Shown: positions 24,735 to 32,999 of the stretch, piece after piece
How positions within the stretch are numbered: the first letter of the stretch is position 1
Layout: the number at the start of each line of letters is the position of its first letter
Assembly (NCBI RefSeq): GCF_018861735.1
Contig: NZ_JAHLEB010000008.1
Span: forward strand, 1 to 64,000
Direction: 5' to 3'
DNA from: Clostridium lacusfryxellense
Lineage (GTDB): Bacteria > Bacillota > Clostridia > Clostridiales > Clostridiaceae
Length of the DNA stretch: 64,000 nucleotides
Translations under genes and position numbers: made by a program
The notes under the pieces: model-generated
What the model saw: only the letters and a program-made list of their open reading frames with translations
Databases searched by the model: none
Told to the model about the DNA's origin: nothing

Positions 24735-27320
24735 CTAATTTAACTTCATCTCACATTGGCACAAATAATTCAGTCTCTCTATCTTAAAGTTTGACTTCGA
24801 GAGTATTTCTGGCCAAATTTTAACCATCTGATATACCTTTGTTTTCTTCTCCTCGAGCAATTTGCACCAAGGTACAAGTGCTGGATCAGTTTTTTTAGCC
24901 GCGTCTTTAGTTTCACCATACTTCCAACCACTCTTTTTTCTAAGGCGGTATAACCTCATATGTTCCTTTTCGGCTAAAATATCTAATTCTTTAATTGTAA
25001 ATTCATTATATTCTGGTTTATCCTTAACGGAGACAACATCATAATTAATTTCCAGTAAGGAGTTAGGAATACTTCTAGCTCCATTTCGATTAGAGTTTTT
25101 AGACTCTTCGCTCAGATCTTGCCATGGCACTATACTGTTCCCTATCATACCGCCTTCTTCTTCATTAATTAGTCCACACTTTTCATAAATTGCTATAGCA
25201 AGGCTTTCAATTTTTTCACTATAAAATGCATCATGCATTAAATGGCGTAAAAACTGATCTTCATCTACATGCAGTTTCAGCTGTTCTTTGGAAGGCAAAT
25301 GCGATTGCTCCCATTTCCTGGCATTATTTAACATACTCATCTCAAGTATAGCTTCCATAGACCTTGATTCATGTTTATATCTTGGGATTTTAAGAAGCGC
25401 TCTTAATACACCATTATCAATCTGAGTCTCACCACTATCATTTATAAGATGTGGTACTTTACGTTCAAGTAACGAACGTAGCAACATTGATCTTCGAATT
25501 ATAAATAGCTGATCTCTTTTATCATCGGTTTGATTTGGTCCAAGAATATTTACATAACCTCTTAAACGACTTATAAAGTCAGGACCTTTTGCACCCTTAA
25601 ATTCTAGTGAAAACTGTTTTTGTTCTTTTTCTCCCTCAATATCTTCTCCACAAAATCCTTTAAAAGTACTGCTTGTTCCTCCAGCAAATGCAAAAATAGC
25701 TTTTCCAATAGGATGAATCGAATCACCTTCCCTAAATAAGCCATCTTGCATCGGTGCTAAGAAATACTTTAACCAGCCTAGTTTACCTTCTAGAGCAGAA
25801 TCAAATTCATCGAAAAATACTAGTGGAATTTTATCTCCAAGTGCGATATCTCGTACCTTATGAAAAGCATTTACTAAATCTAGCGGAGTACGGAACTGAG
25901 ATAAATTAAAATCTATTTTTTCAATTACATTTGATGCAATACTATTAGCTACTTCAAGGATACCAAAAGATTTTCCAGATCCAGGAGTTCCAAATACTGC
26001 AATGCAAAGAGGTCTAACTGTATTTTTAGTTGATATATACTCGAGCATAAGATTTTTAATACTCCTATAACTTTCTATTTCCGCCTTATCTACTGTTGTC
26101 AGCTTTCCAAACTGTGCTATTGGTATAAATTTGAGCGCACTGTCTACTCCATTTTTAACAATATTATAAGCTATCTCTTCTAAATTAGTAGAACTTTTAT
26201 CCTTTAAAATGTACCAACAAGCACGGCAATTCAGGTTAGGAGATGATGGCACTAGCACATCCTGGACATTCTCCCTAAGGATAAAATCATCTTCCTTTTC
26301 AACAAATATAGAAGGGCTTGGAAATGGACAATCTTCGACATTTATACCAAATGCCTGTATAAAATATTTTTGAGCCGAAATAGTGCCTTGACGTATCCCT
26401 GTGCTTATTGATTCTGATAACTCTTCATTTTCTTGCCTGCCTGTTACAATAAAGCTTGCAAGGCCTGCAACAAATGCAGACGTAAGGCCATACATTTTAC
26501 CTTGAGTGTCTTTAATAAAACCTCCTTCGAATTCATATGGAAGGAAATACAATCTAGTTTCAGGTTTACCTTCAGTCTTATAATAGATAGCTCCTTCAAG
26601 CCCAATAGGAACTATAAGGTGATGACAATTTGAAAGAAAATTAAGACTCGGATTATTATTTATTTGCCAAACAAAATCTTGTGCTGTCCTCTCCCAAGAT
26701 AGACTCTTACTAATATTAACTCCCTTAGATCGTAAATCATCAACATTTATAATCACTATTGTCTTTTCATTGTGAAATTTTTGAAGATGTTTCCATAGAG
26801 CACTAGTATCAATAGGATTATTCATTTTATACAAGATTATTGGTGATGTTCCCTCAGTCTTTAATGCTTTAGGCCAAAACTCTTCGTTAGAATTAAACCC
26901 ATTATTTTCATCATCCAATATAATAATATCAGCCTTTTCATCATCATTTATAATAGGAAGTAACCTAGACTCCCCAGACTGGGGTCCTGTAAATCCCATA
27001 AGACGGCTTATCCTATATACTTTCCCGTTGTTATTTTTACCATCAAATAAAGGAAAAAGTTCGACTTCTGCAGTGGAGCTTAGGAAATCTCCTTGCCTAA
27101 TTGATTCTATATCTTTCATCTGTGGTGAAATAACTGATGATTCTGTTGCTAGTGATACAAGTTTTGCTAGAAGTAATGCTCCGCCTGGTTTTGAATTAGT
27201 AAACATGTTTAACTGAGTTTTCCAATTAAGACCTTTATCACTCTGAGGATACGTTATTCTTTGAACGAAATTTACACATATGTCTCCTGATACAACAATT
27301 TTCATATCTTTATTTTTCAT
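24735..27320 (-). CDS. Large PfkB-like / AAA+ ATPase / RyR-domain fusion protein
   Basis: This 861-residue protein has three parts. Residues about 5-300 resemble a PfkB/ribokinase fold: IVVSGDICVNF at the start, PGGALLLAKLV near 45, INVDDLRSKG, IVPIGLEGAIYY near 237 and YGLTSAFVAGLA at 277-288. The usual catalytic GAGD is replaced by GLTS, so kinase activity is doubtful. Residues about 415-620 are an AAA+ domain with Walker A GTPGSGKS (444-451) and Walker B PLVFFDEFD (499-507). Residues about 700-830 match the RyR repeat family (NRNGARSIPNSLLEI, then AEKEHMRLYRLRKKSGWKYGE). It is a single-gene unit with its own ribosome binding site and terminator. RyR modules in bacteria have been linked to nucleotide-signal-based conflict systems; defence function here is inference. 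Confidence 0.75.
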   Translation of the reverse strand: MKNKDMKIVVSGDICVNFVQRITYPQSDKGLNWKTQLNMFTNSKPGGALLLAKLVSLATESSVISPQMKDIESIRQGDFLSSTAEVELFPLFDGKNNNGKVYRISRLMGFTGPQSGESRLLPIINDDEKADIIILDDENNGFNSNEEFWPKALKTEGTSPIILYKMNNPIDTSALWKHLQKFHNEKTIVIINVDDLRSKGVNISKSLSWERTAQDFVWQINNNPSLNFLSNCHHLIVPIGLEGAIYYKTEGKPETRLYFLPYEFEGGFIKDTQGKMYGLTSAFVAGLASFIVTGRQENEELSESISTGIRQGTISAQKYFIQAFGINVEDCPFPSPSIFVEKEDDFILRENVQDVLVPSSPNLNCRACWYILKDKSSTNLEEIAYNIVKNGVDSALKFIPIAQFGKLTTVDKAEIESYRSIKNLMLEYISTKNTVRPLCIAVFGTPGSGKSFGILEVANSIASNVIEKIDFNLSQFRTPLDLVNAFHKVRDIALGDKIPLVFFDEFDSALEGKLGWLKYFLAPMQDGLFREGDSIHPIGKAIFAFAGGTSSTFKGFCGEDIEGEKEQKQFSLEFKGAKGPDFISRLRGYVNILGPNQTDDKRDQLFIIRRSMLLRSLLERKVPHLINDSGETQIDNGVLRALLKIPRYKHESRSMEAILEMSMLNNARKWEQSHLPSKEQLKLHVDEDQFLRHLMHDAFYSEKIESLAIAIYEKCGLINEEEGGMIGNSIVPWQDLSEESKNSNRNGARSIPNSLLEINYDVVSVKDKPEYNEFTIKELDILAEKEHMRLYRLRKKSGWKYGETKDAAKKTDPALVPWCKLLEEKKTKVYQMVKIWPEILSKSNFKIERLNYLCQCEMKLN

Positions 27321-27530
27321 ATTTAATCTCCTATTATGGATGAGGATAGATTAACAATATCCTTATCTTATTTATTATTAATATTTAAGCACTCTATCTA
27401 TATATTAATCCAATTATAATCTAAATTTCAGAATATTTGTTTTTTATTCTATCATGCTTACTTTCCTTTATCAACTCTTTAAGGTAATAATGTTATATTA
27501 CTTAAATTTTTTAGTCTCCAAAATTGAAAA

Positions 27531-27570
27531 CAGAAGTACATGCATAATTTAGATTATGCATGTACTTCTG
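27531..27570 (-). terminator. Terminator of the aminopeptidase-lactonase-MFS operon
   Basis: CAGAAGTACATGCATAA (27531-27547) pairs perfectly with TTATGCATGTACTTCTG (27554-27570) around a 6-base loop. TTTTCAATTTT follows on the minus strand. Confidence 0.82.
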
Positions 27571-27611
27571 TCTTTACTCCTGTTTAATATCATCTTTTAT
27601 ACCATATTATA

Positions 27612-28790
27612 TTAATTCCAATTTTCAGCATTCTTAATTAAATGGTCTGCATTTACCTTCTTAAGCACTACCACAAATCCTATACATATTAAACACATAA
27701 GCGAAATAATCCTGTATATAGCAAATATACTTATATGCTCTAACAATAATCCGCAGCCTATATTCCCTATAAATGCTCCAAGTCCACATGCCGCTCCAAA
27801 AAAAGTCATGGAAGACGTTTTCATTTTTCTTGGAGTAATAATATTCAAATATTCCAGTGCTGCCATAAAAAATAGTGGAAAAGTGATACCTTGCATTACT
27901 TGAATCATTATTACATAAACATAAGATGTACATATTGAGTCTAAAAAATATCGCAAAGTAAAAAGTAACATTCCAACAATAAATACATTAAGCTCACCAT
28001 GCTTTTTTAAAAGGTTTTTTCCAAAGAAAAATATAGGTAATTCGCTTATGGCAAGAATAAACCATAATAATCCAAGCTGCGAAACGTCTCCCCCAGTCTC
28101 TTGTATAAGCAAAGAAATATAGCTACCGTTGCTTCCATTAGCAATATTTGCGAATACAATAGCAACTATAAAAACAAAGAATTTTCTATCCTTTATTAAA
28201 CTTGTGATATCAGCTAAATCAATTTTTTGAGGAGTAGTTTTATCTTTGTAATCTATACTGCATACAATCATAGCTCCCGTAAACATAATTATAGAATATA
28301 AAAAGAAAGCGCTATTTATACCAAAGTATTTTATTAATATCCCCAAAAATAAGGCTATAATTGCAAAACCAAGTGAACCCATTAGTCTTATTCTTCCATA
28401 TTGTATCTCTCTATGATGGTCCATAATTTCATAAGTATAAGCATCTGACACAGATATAAGTGAACTCTGAAAACTTAAAAGTAAAGCTATACTAAATAAA
28501 ATATAATAAAAGTTTTTAGCAAAAACAAAATTATAAATTGAAACTGAACTTAATACCATTGTAATTATCATTGTCGTTCTTTTGTTTAAATATTTGTCAG
28601 TTATTACACCCCATATTGGTTGAGTTATTACTCCAGTTATAGAAGATACCGCATATGCAATGCCTATTTGCGTATAGCTTAACCCCCTAAGTTGAAAATA
28701 ATATGTTAAGAATGGAGAAAAACATGCAATAGCTCCAAACTCAACAATATAAAGTATTTTTAATTTTAAAGATAATATGTTATTATTCAT
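27612..28790 (-). CDS. MFS transporter (LacY/nucleoside-symporter-like)
   Basis: This 392-residue protein has twelve predicted membrane segments. Its N terminus, FGAIACFSPFLTYYFQLRGLSYTQIGIAYAVSS with GVITDKYLNKR after it, is the form seen in the MFS_1_like/LacY-type group. It overlaps the end of the lactonase gene by 8 bases, so the two are co-translated and probably act on the same compound, likely a sugar, sugar acid or lactone. Confidence 0.85.
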   Translation of the reverse strand: MNNNILSLKLKILYIVEFGAIACFSPFLTYYFQLRGLSYTQIGIAYAVSSITGVITQPIWGVITDKYLNKRTTMIITMVLSSVSIYNFVFAKNFYYILFSIALLLSFQSSLISVSDAYTYEIMDHHREIQYGRIRLMGSLGFAIIALFLGILIKYFGINSAFFLYSIIMFTGAMIVCSIDYKDKTTPQKIDLADITSLIKDRKFFVFIVAIVFANIANGSNGSYISLLIQETGGDVSQLGLLWFILAISELPIFFFGKNLLKKHGELNVFIVGMLLFTLRYFLDSICTSYVYVIMIQVMQGITFPLFFMAALEYLNIITPRKMKTSSMTFFGAACGLGAFIGNIGCGLLLEHISIFAIYRIISLMCLICIGFVVVLKKVNADHLIKNAENWN

Positions 28791-29889
28791 AATTGCTTTC
28801 TAGGCTTATAAATTTTATACAAACAGGGCTAGGAACTTTAACACTCTTTTTTAGTGCTTCTAGTTTCCCTGAATTCAAATCTATTTTAAAAGTTACGATA
28901 GAGTTAGAATTCTGATTACAAGCGAAAAGGAAATTACCTGTAGGTTCAATTACAAAATCCCGTGGATATTCTCCATAGCTAGATGAATGACCTAATAATT
29001 CTAGCTTACCTGAAACCCTATCTATTTTAAATATAGCTAAGCTATCATGCCCTCGATTAGATGCATAAAGAAAATTGCCATTTAGTGAAATATGAATAGC
29101 CCCACAGGTATTTTCTCCTTCATAATCCTTAGGCAATGTCGAAATATACTGAACTACTTCAAAAGTTTGATTCTCTTTTGAATATAATGCTACAGCAATC
29201 TCAGAGCTAAGTTCGGTAACGATATATGCATTTTGTCCATTTGAATTAAACTCCATATGTCTTGGCCCACAACCGGATTTCATTTTTAATGATAATTTCT
29301 CATTAAGTGTAAAACTGCCCAATTTACGGTCGTGATCATAAAATTTCACACTATCTATTCCTAAATCTACCACACATAGATATTTCCCATCTGGGGTTAA
29401 TGTAACATAATGCACGTGAGGTTTCGACTGCCTTATTTTATTTGGTCCTACCCCTTCATGTTTTAACACTATTGATAATTCTTTTAGACTTCCATCATCA
29501 TTTACCGGAAATACCGATACGCTGCCACCCTCATAATTAGCTACAAAAACATAATTGTTATCGCTTGTTGTGCATACATTACAAGGTGACTTTCCTTTTG
29601 TTATCTCAACATTCATTAAATCTATTTTGCCTGTACCTTGATTTATAATATAAGCTGCAACAGCTCCGCCAACCTGACCATTATAAACTTCATTTTCTAA
29701 GGCCGCGTATAGAAATTTATTATCAGAACTTATATGCAAATAGCTTGGATTATCAACTTTTGAAGTTACATAGATATGCTCCAGGTTTCCTGTTTTCATA
29801 TCAAGATTATATGTGTATATGCCATCACTGTCATTTTCATTTGTATATGTTCCAACATAAGCTATATATTTCCTTGTCAAAATACCCAT
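28783..29889 (-). CDS. Lactonase family protein (6-phosphogluconolactonase-like beta-propeller)
   Basis: This 368-residue protein is a seven-bladed propeller of the Pgl/YkgB family. It begins YIAYVGTYTNENDSDGIYTYNLD and carries repeated blades of the form PSYLHISSDNKFLYA, KPHVHYVTLTPDGKYLCVVDLG, GCGPRHMEFNSNGQNAYI and YPRDFVIEPTGNFLFACNQ. Family members hydrolyse 6-phosphogluconolactone or related lactones. It lacks a secretion signal. It lies between an aminopeptidase gene and an overlapping MFS gene. Confidence 0.85.
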   Translation of the reverse strand: MGILTRKYIAYVGTYTNENDSDGIYTYNLDMKTGNLEHIYVTSKVDNPSYLHISSDNKFLYAALENEVYNGQVGGAVAAYIINQGTGKIDLMNVEITKGKSPCNVCTTSDNNYVFVANYEGGSVSVFPVNDDGSLKELSIVLKHEGVGPNKIRQSKPHVHYVTLTPDGKYLCVVDLGIDSVKFYDHDRKLGSFTLNEKLSLKMKSGCGPRHMEFNSNGQNAYIVTELSSEIAVALYSKENQTFEVVQYISTLPKDYEGENTCGAIHISLNGNFLYASNRGHDSLAIFKIDRVSGKLELLGHSSSYGEYPRDFVIEPTGNFLFACNQNSNSIVTFKIDLNSGKLEALKKSVKVPSPVCIKFISLESNYE

Positions 29890-29923
29890 TAAACAATTCC
29901 TCCTTAGCTTATTATTTTATAGA

Positions 29924-31042
29924 TTATTTTTCTATTACAGATTGAATAAATCTTCCATTCTCATAGAATAATTCACCGTCTGCATAAATCTTTCCGCCAT
30001 TTCTCATATCGCAAAGCATATCCCAATGAATAGTAGATCTGTTTAGCCCCCCTGCCTCAGGCATTGAATCTCCAATTGCCATATGCACAGTGCCACCAAT
30101 CTTCTCATCAAATAACATATTTCTTGTAAAATCCTTAATTCCATAATTAGTACCTATAGCCACCTCACCAAATCTGCATGCTCCTTCATCAGTTTCAATA
30201 AGCGCTTTAAGTAGGTCTTCACCCTTCTGCGCAGTTGCTTTAACTACCTTCCCTTTTTCAACCTCCAAAACTATTCCCTGAATTTCTTTTCCCATATATA
30301 TTCCTGGAAAACTAAAGGTAATTACTCCATCTATACCATCTTCTACAGGTGATGTAAATATCTCTCCATCTGGGAAATTTACTTGTCCATCGCAATTAAT
30401 CCATTTCCTTCCTGATATATTTACTTTAATATCCGTTCCCTCAGAAATAAATCGTAATTCTTTTTTAGTATCTAGGTATTTAACCCCTTTTTCTTGCTCG
30501 GCACTTATTCTTTTCCACTGCGCTACTGGATCCTCAGAATTAAGTTGCCCAGCACCGTAAACAAAGTCCTCGTAATCACTTAAACTCATTGAAGCTTCCT
30601 GAGCATCTGCATATGTAGGAAATTGTGTACCACACCATCTTAAGGAGCCATTACCCATTTTCTCTGAATATATTTTCCTCCAACTTGCTGCCCCTTGAGA
30701 AGACATTTTAAATTTTTCGGCATCTATTCTTGAATTAGTTTTTGTGTTTCTGCCTCCCCAGGCAGATATCCAAACATCTGCCTTTTCAAGCATAGTTTTA
30801 AAAAGAATATTTTCACTAAGAAGTTGCTTCTCACTACTATATTTAAGTATCATTTCCAAAACATCTTGTGAAGTTAATAAAGTTTCAACATGAGCACCTG
30901 CCTTAACAGCTTCTTTAACTACCTCTACCATCCAAGGTCTTGCAACCTCATCACAAGATACAAATACAAAATCGCCCGGTTTAACCTTGGTAGAATAATT
31001 AACAAGTAACTTTGCAAGTTTATTAAGTCTTTGATCAGCCAT
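29924..31042 (-). CDS. M29-family metallo-aminopeptidase
   Basis: This 372-residue protein matches the thermophilic aminopeptidase (AmpS/PepS, M29) family. The metal site residues are visible: E in FPDGEIFTSP, E in FGEVAIGTN, H in TVHMAIGD, and H and D in STIHWDM. It should release N-terminal residues from peptides in the cytoplasm. It is first in the operon with the lactonase (34 bases) and the MFS transporter. Confidence 0.9.
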   Translation of the reverse strand: MADQRLNKLAKLLVNYSTKVKPGDFVFVSCDEVARPWMVEVVKEAVKAGAHVETLLTSQDVLEMILKYSSEKQLLSENILFKTMLEKADVWISAWGGRNTKTNSRIDAEKFKMSSQGAASWRKIYSEKMGNGSLRWCGTQFPTYADAQEASMSLSDYEDFVYGAGQLNSEDPVAQWKRISAEQEKGVKYLDTKKELRFISEGTDIKVNISGRKWINCDGQVNFPDGEIFTSPVEDGIDGVITFSFPGIYMGKEIQGIVLEVEKGKVVKATAQKGEDLLKALIETDEGACRFGEVAIGTNYGIKDFTRNMLFDEKIGGTVHMAIGDSMPEAGGLNRSTIHWDMLCDMRNGGKIYADGELFYENGRFIQSVIEK

Positions 31043-31356
31043 TTATAATTTCCCCTTTCTCATTAATATCAGGATAACTAAAGGTGTTTGTTGCCTTTTT
31101 AGTTCTCCACTAAAATAATTTATATTATATATTTATTTTACCAAATCTTAACTGATAATACTAATTAAATTTCAATGTTTCTACTCTTCTTATTTGGTGC
31201 CACTCCCGCAGAAATCCATACTAATATTATATTTAAACTAATATGTATCTACTATTTTCCACATACCGTTTCCTATAAAAAAAAGACACCATCAAATGAT
31301 TTTGTAATCATTTGATGGTGTCCCTAATATTCATTTTTTAAAAGTTATCCACTTTT
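31043..31356. other. Intergenic region with one terminator
   Basis: The 314 bases between the aminopeptidase start and the symporter stop hold the terminator at 31277-31322 and, presumably, the aminopeptidase operon promoter. No additional gene or repeat was seen. Confidence 0.55.
31277..31322 (-). terminator. Terminator of the cystine-type symporter gene
   Basis: GACACCATCAAATGATT (31285-31301) pairs perfectly with AATCATTTGATGGTGTC (31306-31322) around a 4-base loop. Eight T follow on the minus strand. Confidence 0.92.
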
Positions 31357-32733
31357 TTAAGCAATTTCCTTACTGTTATACACATTTATATCTAATTCAT
31401 TCATTTTTTTACTTGAAACTAATCCTGCTACCATAGAATCACTAACATTAAGTGCTGTTCTAGCCATGTCAATTAGTGGTTCTATAGCTATTAAAAGACC
31501 TGCAAGTCCTACTGGAAGACCCATAGCTGATAATACAGTAAGGGCTGCAAATGTTGCACCACCGCCTACTCCAGCTATACCAAATGAGCTTATTGCAGTA
31601 ACTATTATAAGTTTAACTAAAAATGCTGGTGCCATTGGATCTATTCCAACAGTTGGTGCTATCATAACAGCAAGCATCGCTGGATATATTCCTGCACAAC
31701 CATTTTGTCCAATACTTGTACCTAATGAAGCTGAAAGATTTGCTATTCCTCTTGAAACACCTAATTTATCTGTTTGTGTCTCAACATTTATAGGAATTGT
31801 ACCTGCACTTGTTCTTGAAGTAAAAGCAAAGATTAATACTGCTGCCGACTTCTTTAAATACGTTAATGGGTTTAACCCACTAACTGCAAGTATAATGAAA
31901 TGTACTACAAACATAATTAATATTGCTACATATGAAGCTAAAACGAATTGCATCAGTTTTGCTATTTCTGCAAAATTACTTGTAGAAACCATCTTAGTCA
32001 TAAGAGCTAATACTCCATATGGAGTTAATTCGAGTATTACCGTTACCATTTTCATAACCACATCATGAAGAGCATTTAAGAATTTAATAAAGGTTTCTGC
32101 CGATTCCGGCTTCTTCTTTTTAATTGCAACAGTTGCTATTCCAAGAAATCCTGCAAAGAAAACTACTGATAAAGTTGCAGAGCTTCCTTGTCCTGTTAAT
32201 GAAAAGAAAGGATTGGTTGGTATAATTTCAACTATCTGATCTTGCACAGTAGTTGCTTTAAATTCTGTTAGTGATGCATCAAGTTCTTTCCCTTGTTTAA
32301 CCTGAGCTTCTCCAGCTTGTATTCCATTAGCATTAAGTCCAAATGCCCCTGCAGTAAAAGCTCCTATAGCTGCTGACATTGCTGCCGTTATAACAAGAAC
32401 AGCTATTATAGTTCCTGCTTTCTTTCCTAAGTTTTTAGAGTTTTGATTAATAATCGCTGTTGAAATTGATACAAATATTAGTGGTATAACTATCATTTTT
32501 AGAATTCTCACATAACCAGTTCCAATGACACTAAACCAATTGTTAGCCTCAATAACTACAGGACTTGTAACTCCATAAGCTATCTGGAGCACCGCTCCGT
32601 ATAAAATACCTACAACTAGAGCTGTTAAAACTCTCTTAGTAAATGAGAGATGTTTTTTCTGCATCCATACTATTCCATATACCAAAGCAAGCATTATAAT
32701 AATATTTAAAATTACGTGTATAATAGTGTTCAT
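31357..32733 (-). CDS. Dicarboxylate/amino acid:cation symporter, TcyP-like (L-cystine)
   Basis: This 458-residue protein belongs to the DAACS family. It has about eight membrane segments, the re-entrant loop regions FTSRTSAGTIPINVET (about 310-325) and GVGGGATFAALTVLSAMGLP near 390, and an extended N terminus with ALVVGILYGAVLQIAYG that is typical of the L-cystine carriers TcyP/YhcL. A sulfur-source role is therefore likely but not proven. It is a single-gene unit. Confidence 0.85.
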   Translation of the reverse strand: MNTIIHVILNIIIMLALVYGIVWMQKKHLSFTKRVLTALVVGILYGAVLQIAYGVTSPVVIEANNWFSVIGTGYVRILKMIVIPLIFVSISTAIINQNSKNLGKKAGTIIAVLVITAAMSAAIGAFTAGAFGLNANGIQAGEAQVKQGKELDASLTEFKATTVQDQIVEIIPTNPFFSLTGQGSSATLSVVFFAGFLGIATVAIKKKKPESAETFIKFLNALHDVVMKMVTVILELTPYGVLALMTKMVSTSNFAEIAKLMQFVLASYVAILIMFVVHFIILAVSGLNPLTYLKKSAAVLIFAFTSRTSAGTIPINVETQTDKLGVSRGIANLSASLGTSIGQNGCAGIYPAMLAVMIAPTVGIDPMAPAFLVKLIIVTAISSFGIAGVGGGATFAALTVLSAMGLPVGLAGLLIAIEPLIDMARTALNVSDSMVAGLVSSKKMNELDINVYNSKEIA

Positions 32734-32793
32734 TTTTTTTGCTCCTTTAAGATTATTTATTTTATTTTAGAACTTATATTTTTATCAAATCGC

Positions 32794-32818
32794 AATACAT
32801 ACCATTCCTATATGTATT
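32794..32818 (-). promoter_or_regulatory. Inverted repeat in the symporter leader
   Basis: AATACATA (32794-32801) and TATGTATT (32811-32818) form a perfect dyad with a 9-base spacer, 35 bases downstream of the -10 element. It may be an operator for a sulfur or amino acid repressor. Confidence 0.4.
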
Positions 32819-32852
32819 AACTTCATAATACCATCTTATAAGCGCCGTGTCA

Positions 32853-32881
32853 ATAATATCACCTGATATATATCTTGTCAA
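32853..32881 (-). promoter_or_regulatory. Promoter of the cystine-type symporter gene
   Basis: On the minus strand TTGACA (32876-32881) and TATTAT (32853-32858) are 17 bases apart, a strong sigma-A match. The gene starts about 120 bases downstream. Confidence 0.75.
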
Positions 32882-32947
32882 TCAATTTGTGTGTGTTAAC
32901 CTTGATATTCCCATATATATAATTTAGAGGATCAACAAAATTAAAAA

Positions 32948-32984
32948 GCAGAAAGAGTGATAAATATAATATCACTCTTTCTGC
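32948..32984 (-). terminator. Terminator of the rhamnogalacturonan lyase gene
   Basis: GCAGAAAGAGTGATA (32948-32962) pairs perfectly with TATCACTCTTTCTGC (32970-32984). TTTTTAA follows on the minus strand. Confidence 0.9.
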
Positions 32985-32999
32985 AAATCTTATTAATAA

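Noticed and set aside
31466-32068. 200-codon plus-strand frame inside the symporter gene
   Set aside because: It is the antisense shadow of the TcyP-like gene, with no start site and no family.
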